From an uncultured Flavobacteriales bacterium (GTDB lineage: Bacteria; Bacteroidota; Bacteroidia; Flavobacteriales; Schleiferiaceae), in NCBI GenBank assembly GCA_905478295.1, contig CAJQHZ010000004.1, forward strand, positions 1 through 64,000: a stretch of 64,000 bases of DNA, given 5' to 3'. The notes under the pieces were generated by a model. The model did no database searches and was not told the DNA's origin. It saw only the letters and a list, made by a program, of their open reading frames with translations. Positions 58,741 to 64,000 of the stretch are shown here, one piece after another; positions within the stretch are counted from its first letter, which is position 1, and each line of letters begins with the position of its first letter. Position numbers and translations under genes: made by a program.

Positions 58741-60927
58741 TTATACTTCCTTCGCTGCAGCGTCGTCATTGGAGATGTCCGCTTCTTGTTCAGTAGCAAT
58801 GTTGTTAGTATCCTCAGTAGATTCCTCGGTTTTAACCTCATCAGAGGTCTGCGCTTTGGCTTCTGTAGTGGATTCGGTAGGAGCTTCAGCGGGCGATGCT
58901 TCTACTTCCTTCTCTTTCTTTTTTTCTTCTTTGTCCCAAGGACGTTTACCGAAGATCTCCTCTACATTTTCTTTGAAGATGACTTCTTTTTCAAGCAATA
59001 GGTTCGCCAGCTGGTCCAACTTTTCACGATTGTTTGCCAACATATCAATGGCGCGCTCGTATTGCCTTTCTATGATCTTGCTTATTTCCCGATCAATAGT
59101 TTCGGCGGTTTGTTCTGAATACGGTTTATCCATTGCGTATTCGTTTTGACCCTGACTATCATAGTAGGTTACATTACCGAGTACATCATTTAATCCATAA
59201 ACTGTTACCATTGCACGCGCTTGTTTTGTCACCTTTTCAAGATCACTCAAGGCACCCGTAGAGATTTTGTCGAAGATGACTTTCTCTGCTGCGCGACCAC
59301 CCATGGTGGCACACATTTCGTCCAGCATTTGCTCAGCCGTAGTAATTTGACGTTCCTCAGGTAAGTACCAAGCGGCACCTAACGAACGACCACGTGGAAC
59401 GATAGTCACTTTTACTAAAGGTGCTGCGTGTTCGAGCAACCAAGAAGTCGCAGCATGTCCAGCTTCGTGATAGGCAATGACCTTTTTCTCTGATTCGGTT
59501 ATGATTTTAGTTTTCTTTTCAAGTCCGCCTACTATACGATCAACAGCATCTAAGAAGTCTTGCTTACCTACAACTTTATGCTCTTTGCGCGCGGCAATAA
59601 GTGCTGCCTCATTACAAACATTGGCGATATCTGCACCGGAGAATCCAGGGGTCTGTTTACTTAAGAGGGCGACATCTACAGTGTCGTCTGTTTTAATTCC
59701 CTTAAGGTGAACGTCGAAAATGGCTTCTCTTTCCGTTAATTCTGGAAGGTCAACGTAGATGATCCGGTCAAAACGACCAGCACGCATCAAGGCGCGGTCC
59801 AGAATGTCTGCACGGTTGGTGGCGGCCATCACAATCACGTGTTCATTGGTGCCAAATCCGTCCATTTCGGTAAGCAATTGGTTCAACGTGTTTTCACGTT
59901 CGTCATTGCCTCCAGAGAAGTTGTTTTTTCCTCTTGCTCGACCAATGGCGTCAATCTCATCAATGAAAATGATACATGGAGATTTTTCCTTTGCCTGTTT
60001 GAAGAGATCGCGAACACGCGATGCACCCACACCTACAAACATCTCTACGAAATCCGAACCCGAGAGAGAGAAGAAAGGTACTTTAGCTTCACCTGCTACC
60101 GCTTTTGCGAGCAAAGTTTTACCCGTTCCGGGAGGGCCCGAAAGCATTACACCTTTCGGTATGCGACCACCTAAGTCTGTGTATTTTTTTGGGTTTTTCA
60201 AGAAGTCTACGACCTCTAAAACCTCTTCTTTCGCGCCAGTCATTCCGGCTACATCGTTGAATGTAGTTTTTACTTCGGTATCCTTATCAAATACTTTCGC
60301 ACGCGATTTACCGATGTTAAAAATTTGAGAACCTCCACCGGCGCCTCCACCGGCGCCTCCAGACATTCTACGCATGAGGAACATCCATACGGCAACCATC
60401 AATACCAAAGGAAGAACCCACGATACGATATCACCGAAGAAATTGTCTTGTGTTTGGTAGTTAACAGGAATACGGTCTTCAACATCACGTAGCTCATAAT
60501 AGTCTTTGAGTCTATCTTCGAAGGTGGTTGAAGGCATTTCAAAAACATAGTGTGGTCCAGGGTTTAAATCCTTGCCGAGATTGGTTTCACTGACTTCATC
60601 GTAGCGTTCGCTTTCGCGCAAGCTCTCTTCTTTTATGAAGATCTGAACCTTTCGTTCGTTCACAATATTTACGCGATCCACATCGCCAAGCTCAAGCGCT
60701 TGCTCAAATTCCTGATAAGTAGAATTCTTCGCGCTAAAACTCATCGCGGTGAAGATTTGCATACCTATGAAAAGTGCAAAAACGATGATGTAGACCCAAT
60801 AAAAATTGAATCTGTTGCCACCTTTTTTTGGCGTACCTGGCTTTTTGCCGTCACCGTTAGTGCCTTTGTTTTTTGCAAACTGCTTTTTCAGCTTGTCTAT
60901 TTGATTTTGGTTGGGATTATCTGCCAT
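58741..60927 (-). CDS. ftsH: ATP-dependent zinc metalloprotease FtsH
   Basis: 728 residues. Two transmembrane helices ([18 protein letters not shown] and [17 protein letters not shown]), a Gly-rich linker (GGAGGGAGGG), AAA+ domain with [16 protein letters not shown] and [13 protein letters not shown], second-region-of-homology [17 protein letters not shown], and zinc site HEAGHA. It degrades membrane proteins and short-lived regulators. The C-terminal ~65 residues are an acidic, low-complexity tail ([20 protein letters not shown]), and the whole is longer than the 644 residues of E. coli FtsH. It lies 5 bases after rsfS. Confidence 0.97.
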   Translation of the reverse strand: MADNPNQNQIDKLKKQFAKNKGTNGDGKKPGTPKKGGNRFNFYWVYIIVFALFIGMQIFTAMSFSAKNSTYQEFEQALELGDVDRVNIVNERKVQIFIKEESLRESERYDEVSETNLGKDLNPGPHYVFEMPSTTFEDRLKDYYELRDVEDRIPVNYQTQDNFFGDIVSWVLPLVLMVAVWMFLMRRMSGGAGGGAGGGSQIFNIGKSRAKVFDKDTEVKTTFNDVAGMTGAKEEVLEVVDFLKNPKKYTDLGGRIPKGVMLSGPPGTGKTLLAKAVAGEAKVPFFSLSGSDFVEMFVGVGASRVRDLFKQAKEKSPCIIFIDEIDAIGRARGKNNFSGGNDERENTLNQLLTEMDGFGTNEHVIVMAATNRADILDRALMRAGRFDRIIYVDLPELTEREAIFDVHLKGIKTDDTVDVALLSKQTPGFSGADIANVCNEAALIAARKEHKVVGKQDFLDAVDRIVGGLEKKTKIITESEKKVIAYHEAGHAATSWLLEHAAPLVKVTIVPRGRSLGAAWYLPEERQITTAEQMLDEMCATMGGRAAEKVIFDKISTGALSDLEKVTKQARAMVTVYGLNDVLGNVTYYDSQGQNEYAMDKPYSEQTAETIDREISKIIERQYERAIDMLANNREKLDQLANLLLEKEVIFKENVEEIFGKRPWDKEEKKKEKEVEASPAEAPTESTTEAKAQTSDEVKTEESTEDTNNIATEQEADISNDDAAAKEV

Positions 60928-60932
60928 AAGGC

Positions 60933-61304
60933 TTAATCGTTTTCTATAATGGTTATTTCTGCATCACCCCAAAGGCCTTCTAAATCGTAAAACTCACGGA
61001 TACCTTTTTGGAAGACGTGCACCACAACGGTGACATAATCCATGAGTACCCATTCCGAATTATCGCGTCCTTCAATGTGCCATGGTTTATCTCCAACGTT
61101 TTCACGTACCACTTTGTGCACGCTGTCGGCTAAAGAATTTACTTGAGTATTCGAATTTCCTTCTGCTATGATGAAAAAATCGGTGACTGCATTTTCTATT
61201 TCTCGTAGATCTAAAACAGTAATGTTCTGTCCTTTTATTTCCTGTAGTCCTTCTACGACAAATTTCTTGACGAGCTCAGACGAAGCTTCGGGTTTTGTGT
61301 GCAT
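60933..61304 (-). CDS. rsfS: Ribosomal silencing factor RsfS
   Basis: 123 residues. The family pattern is clear: ITVLDLREIENAVTDFFIIAEGNSNTQV, then KPWHIEGRDNSEWVLMDYVTVVVHVF and the closing YDLEGLWGDA. It binds uL14 on the 50S subunit and blocks subunit joining when nutrients are short. It heads the rsfS-ftsH unit. Confidence 0.95.
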   Translation of the reverse strand: MHTKPEASSELVKKFVVEGLQEIKGQNITVLDLREIENAVTDFFIIAEGNSNTQVNSLADSVHKVVRENVGDKPWHIEGRDNSEWVLMDYVTVVVHVFQKGIREFYDLEGLWGDAEITIIEND

Positions 61305-61380
61305 TAAAATGTATTGTGTATTTGTTCTTAAATTACCAAAACATATGCCATCTTCGGCTTTGGATCAATAATGAGGCACA

Positions 61381-62106
61381 ATGTCGGGAATTCTTCCCTT
61401 TTATAGGCTAAAATTAGTAGATAGTACGCAGCTGGAATTAAAGCGAATGCTTCGGCAACAAGGTGAATTGAAGTCATTCACAGCTGTGCTTGCCGCACAT
61501 CAAAGTCAGGGCCGCGGGCGTGGGGTGTCAAAGTGGCACGATTCCCCGGAGAGCAGCATGTTATTATCCATATATGTCAAATGGCCCATTCCGTTAAAGG
61601 AGAGTTTTGAAGTAAACCAACGGGTTTGTGTGGCACTTAAGCCGCTACTTCCTCAAGAGGTGTTGTTTAAATGGCCGAATGATCTAATGATAGGGATGAA
61701 GAAATTGGGCGGAATGTTGATAGAAAACCACTGGTCAGGCGGTGGGATAAAAAGCAGCAGCATTGGTATTGGGATAAATTTAGACCGTACAGAAGATGCC
61801 CTTCCTAGGGCGGCATTTTTGAATGAATGGAACGGTCAAAATAATACTCCAGAGCGTTTGGCTGAATGCATACAAAAGCAGTTTTCCGCGGAACTCACAA
61901 GAGATTTCCATTCAAAAGCGCTCGAGCCAGCCTACCGGGCTATATTATGGGGTACAGATGCACCCCAGCGCTACCTTATTAATGAATGTGAAGAACATGG
62001 AACGGTAGAATCCGTTGCTGCAGACGGTCGATTAACACTACTCTTTAAGGACGGTAATGTACGGTCCTTCGGTATCGATGAAGTTAAGTGGGTAGATCCT
62101 AATTAA
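61381..62106 (+). CDS. birA: Biotin--[acetyl-CoA-carboxylase] ligase
   Basis: 241 residues. Catalytic motifs: DSTQLELKR (substrate loop), HQSQGRGRGVSKW (biotin-AMP loop, GRGR), KWPNDLMIGMKKLGGMLIE with the catalytic Lys. It lacks an N-terminal HTH, so it is a monofunctional ligase and not a repressor. It attaches biotin to carboxylase carrier proteins. Confidence 0.94.
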   Translation: MSGILPFYRLKLVDSTQLELKRMLRQQGELKSFTAVLAAHQSQGRGRGVSKWHDSPESSMLLSIYVKWPIPLKESFEVNQRVCVALKPLLPQEVLFKWPNDLMIGMKKLGGMLIENHWSGGGIKSSSIGIGINLDRTEDALPRAAFLNEWNGQNNTPERLAECIQKQFSAELTRDFHSKALEPAYRAILWGTDAPQRYLINECEEHGTVESVAADGRLTLLFKDGNVRSFGIDEVKWVDPN

Positions 62107-62109
62107 AAA

Positions 62110-62751
62110 TTACTTTCCCCATTCATCGGGTTGCTCGCGCCATTCTTTGAGTAGATCTATTTGTGCTTCGACAATAGCTCCCTGCTGAACAGCTTGCTCT
62201 AATAGATGATGGTAATCGCTTAAAGTATTGAGACGGATACCGGCCTTTTCGAAATTGGCTCTTGACAATTCAAAATCATAGGTAAAGATGGCCAGCATTC
62301 CCATGACACGTGCACCGGCCTCCTTCAATGCATCTACAGCTTTTAGAGAGGAACCTCCGGTAGAGATCAAATCTTCTATAACGATCACGGAAGCGCCACT
62401 TTCTAAATAACCTTCAACCTGATTTTGACGTCCATGGCCCTTTGCCTTGTCGCGAACATAAACAAACGGTACGCCTAAGTATTCCGCTACGAGCATGCCT
62501 ATGGCAATGGCTCCTGTAGCTACGCCGGCGATGTAATCGGGCTTACCATAAATATCTTCAATCTGCTTCGCAAATTCGATTTTCAAGAAATTTCGAATGG
62601 CTGGAAAGCTTAGTGTAAGCCGATTGTCACAATAAATTGGACTTTTCCACCCGCTAGCCCATGTAAATGGATTTTCAGGTTGTAATTTGATGGCCTTAAT
62701 TTGCAATAAGCTCTCCGCAGTTTGAAGGGCGACTTGTTTGTTTTGTATCAT
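62110..62751 (-). CDS. pyrE: Orotate phosphoribosyltransferase
   Basis: 213 residues. Starts MIQNKQVALQTAESLLQIKAIKLQPENPFTWASGWKSPI (written in part: LQIKAIKLQP and FTWASGWKSP are family hallmarks). PRPP motif VIVIEDLISTGGSS. Converts orotate and PRPP to OMP in pyrimidine synthesis. Its start codon at 62751-62749 overlaps the divergent NUDIX start codon at 62750-62752. It ends convergently 3 bases from the birA stop. Confidence 0.95.
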   Translation of the reverse strand: MIQNKQVALQTAESLLQIKAIKLQPENPFTWASGWKSPIYCDNRLTLSFPAIRNFLKIEFAKQIEDIYGKPDYIAGVATGAIAIGMLVAEYLGVPFVYVRDKAKGHGRQNQVEGYLESGASVIVIEDLISTGGSSLKAVDALKEAGARVMGMLAIFTYDFELSRANFEKAGIRLNTLSDYHHLLEQAVQQGAIVEAQIDLLKEWREQPDEWGK

Positions 62752-63367
62752 GCTTCAAAATTACACCAAAGTTTTCATTCATAAGGCCATTTTGGTCGCG
62801 GTCCCTGGTGCCCTTGGGCCGGAGTTTATCAACACCTTATCCACTACTAGGCGTGTCCAAAAGTGGCTAAAGAGCTGTTATAAAGAACCCGTAAAGCAGG
62901 TGATTAAGATTGGTATTGACCACGAATTTTGGTCTCTATTTCTGACCTTACATCATCATATAATCGCTGGTGGCGGTTGGGTTAGGAATCCCGAAGGTCA
63001 ATTACTGGTCATTGAGCGAAATGGAAAATTAGACCTTCCAAAAGGTAAATTAGAGTTAAAGGAAACCATCGCTGTTTGTGCTGTGCGAGAAGTGCAGGAG
63101 GAATGTCGCGTCAAGCGCTGTAAAATTACCGGGCCAGCCGTTAAAACCTACCATTGCTATCTTCACAAAGGGGCGTTTGCATTGAAGACGACCTTTTGGT
63201 TTCCTATGATAACTGATTATTCAAAAAAACTCAAGCCACAAACTGATGAAGGGATTAGCGCAGTCTACTGGGCGACACCCGAACGCGTCAAGCAACGTCT
63301 TACAGAAATCCCTTCTTACAATAGTCTTGAGGAAGTTTTTCTAAATTTCGTGGCTACAGAAGGCTAA
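62750..63367 (+). CDS. NUDIX hydrolase
   Basis: 205 residues from the ATG at 62750 (MLQNYTKVFIHKA); a start four codons earlier would run antisense into pyrE. An N-terminal ~75-residue domain precedes the NUDIX fold. The box is GKLELKETIAVCAVREVQEECRV: GX5EX7RE-x-x-EE is intact, but the usual glycine after EE is Cys. Active-site Glu residues are retained, so it is probably an active nucleoside-diphosphate-X hydrolase. Substrate unknown. Confidence 0.87.
   Translation: MLQNYTKVFIHKAILVAVPGALGPEFINTLSTTRRVQKWLKSCYKEPVKQVIKIGIDHEFWSLFLTLHHHIIAGGGWVRNPEGQLLVIERNGKLDLPKGKLELKETIAVCAVREVQEECRVKRCKITGPAVKTYHCYLHKGAFALKTTFWFPMITDYSKKLKPQTDEGISAVYWATPERVKQRLTEIPSYNSLEEVFLNFVATEG
62756..62763 (-). promoter_or_regulatory. 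Candidate -7 element for pyrE
   Basis: TAATTTTG on the minus strand, full TAnnTTTG match, ending 4 bases before the pyrE ATG. It lies within the NUDIX coding region and would give a nearly leaderless pyrE mRNA. Confidence 0.35.
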
Positions 63368-63822
63368 GGTTGTACCGAAGTAGGTACAAATTTCTTAAAG
63401 TCGCCGCCGTAGTTGTACACTTCGCGAACAATGCTCGAACTGATATACGCATAACGCGCGCTGGTTAAAAGGAAAATCGTTTCTAGCTCAGGAGTCATCT
63501 CGCGATTGGCTTGAGCAATGGCTTTTTCGAATTCAAAATCTGCTGGATTGCGAAGGCCGCGCAATAAAAAACTCACACCTTCTTGTTGAGCAAAATCAAC
63601 CGTTAAGCCGTCATATGTGACCACTTTAATCTTTGGTTCGTTCGCAAAAGTTTGCTCGATCCAAGCAATTCTTTGTTCTAACGAAAAAAGGTAGTTCTTT
63701 GAGCTGTTTGTGCCTACTGCTATGCGAATTTCATCGAACAGCGGCAGTGCACGTTCGATAATATCTACGTGACCAAGGGTAATAGGATCAAAGGATCCAG
63801 GGAAAAGAGCGATACGTGCCAT
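63364..63822 (-). CDS. coaD: Phosphopantetheine adenylyltransferase
   Basis: 152 residues. Nucleotidyltransferase motifs ALFPGSFDPITLGHVDII and the C-terminal YISSSIVREV. Fourth step of coenzyme A synthesis. Together with coaX, two CoA genes lie in the window but far apart. It begins 9 bases after ddl and overlaps the convergent NUDIX stop by 4 bases. Confidence 0.96.
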   Translation of the reverse strand: MARIALFPGSFDPITLGHVDIIERALPLFDEIRIAVGTNSSKNYLFSLEQRIAWIEQTFANEPKIKVVTYDGLTVDFAQQEGVSFLLRGLRNPADFEFEKAIAQANREMTPELETIFLLTSARYAYISSSIVREVYNYGGDFKKFVPTSVQP

Positions 63823-63831
63823 AGGTCGAAG

Positions 63832-64000
63832 TTAGCTATTCTTTTCTTCATGGGCAGCCATGTGCTCTTCAGCCAGTGTGCTAAGTACCTCCTCTAAAGA
63901 CCAATTTCTCGAAGCCAATTGCTGCGGTACAATACTCGCCGGACTCAATCCAGGTATGCTATTTACCTCAATGAGAACTGCTTCGTGGTTTTCATCAATA
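63832..64000 (-). CDS. ddl: D-alanine--D-alanine ligase, C-terminal end (N-terminal part outside window)
   Basis: Only the last 56 residues are in the window. They contain LIEVNSIPGLSPASIVPQQ, the Mg2+ and ATP-binding EVN-x-x-PG motif of ATP-grasp D-Ala-D-Ala ligases. The tail ends in a polar stretch EEHMAAHEEKNS. The enzyme makes the terminal dipeptide of peptidoglycan precursors. It is directly upstream of coaD (9 bases), an arrangement I recall as common in Bacteroidota. Confidence 0.9.
   Translation of the reverse strand, partial: IDENHEAVLIEVNSIPGLSPASIVPQQLASRNWSLEEVLSTLAEEHMAAHEEKNS

Noticed and set aside
58769-59149. 126-residue open frame antisense to ftsH
   Set aside because: Ser/Phe-rich composition typical of the reverse strand of an acidic coding region; lies fully inside ftsH.
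59759-60328. 189-residue frame antisense to ftsH
   Set aside because: Shadow of the AAA+ domain in the opposite strand.
1-64000. CRISPR array, rRNA operon, prophage or toxin-antitoxin pair
   Set aside because: No regular direct repeats with spacers, no rRNA sequence, no phage structural or toxin genes seen by reading both strands.

Overview
The window is a chromosomal segment of a Bacteroidota bacterium, most likely a member of the Flavobacteriales. The evidence is three proteins with the gliding-motility-type (type B) C-terminal sorting domain and one with a type A sorting domain of the type IX secretion system (T9SS), a PorP/SprF protein, a PorQ protein, a mevalonate-pathway pair (class II HMG-CoA reductase plus a GYDIA-type GHMP kinase), and repeated promoter-like elements of the Bacteroidota form TAnnTTTG. 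A family such as Cryomorphaceae or Schleiferiaceae is possible, but that is a guess. Genes are tightly packed on both strands. There is no rRNA, prophage, CRISPR array or intact insertion sequence. The one RNA gene is tRNA-Phe(GAA).

Layout. 1-2.0 kb: end of a T9SS cargo protein, an ArsC-like reductase and a small membrane protein. 2.1-7.3 kb: fumC, a mannose-1-phosphate guanylyltransferase, adk, obg, a PAP2 phosphatase and a FluC fluoride channel. 7.3-14.3 kb: a large secreted PKD-type protein, the mevalonate pair, a pirin, a small coiled-coil protein and a secreted protein with a duplicated domain. 14.3-14.7 kb: stacked hairpins and tRNA-Phe. 14.7-22.7 kb: coaX, an outer-membrane protein, a TPR protein, lptC, a 61-residue membrane protein, a CNNM/CorC transporter and a PpiD-like foldase; this is an envelope-biogenesis run. 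22.7-29.7 kb: the elongasome operon purH-mreB-mreC-mreD-mrdA-rodA on the minus strand. 29.8-35.1 kb: an ABC-type permease, a GAF-domain protein, a type B cargo protein and a PorP/SprF protein carrying an added SPOR-like domain.

35.2-45 kb holds housekeeping genes (DinB-like, mfd, fbp, rsmA, mgtE, a 2-hydroxyacid dehydrogenase, lysC, a GNAT acetyltransferase). 45-48 kb holds acs preceded by an orphan IS1-type zinc-ribbon/HTH protein, and a solitary MarR regulator whose promoter region carries a perfect 32-bp palindrome. 48.1-50.8 kb holds two translationally coupled lipoproteins, one LPP20-like and one TPR/CsgG-like. 50.8-64 kb holds yaaA, an OMP, lon-porQ-cmk, the phospholipid pair cdsA-psd with a LUD protein, ftsH-rsfS, birA, pyrE facing a NUDIX gene, coaD, and the end of ddl.

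Most of the window is core genome: envelope growth, LPS and lipid export, T9SS secretion and central metabolism. I do not see a defence island or a clear-cut undescribed system. The stretches least explained by known functions are the MarR palindrome, the domesticated InsA-like protein before acs, the coupled lipoprotein pair and the SPOR-tailed PorP/SprF protein. Many gene starts were revised to internal codons, and several genes appear to start at TTG or GTG.
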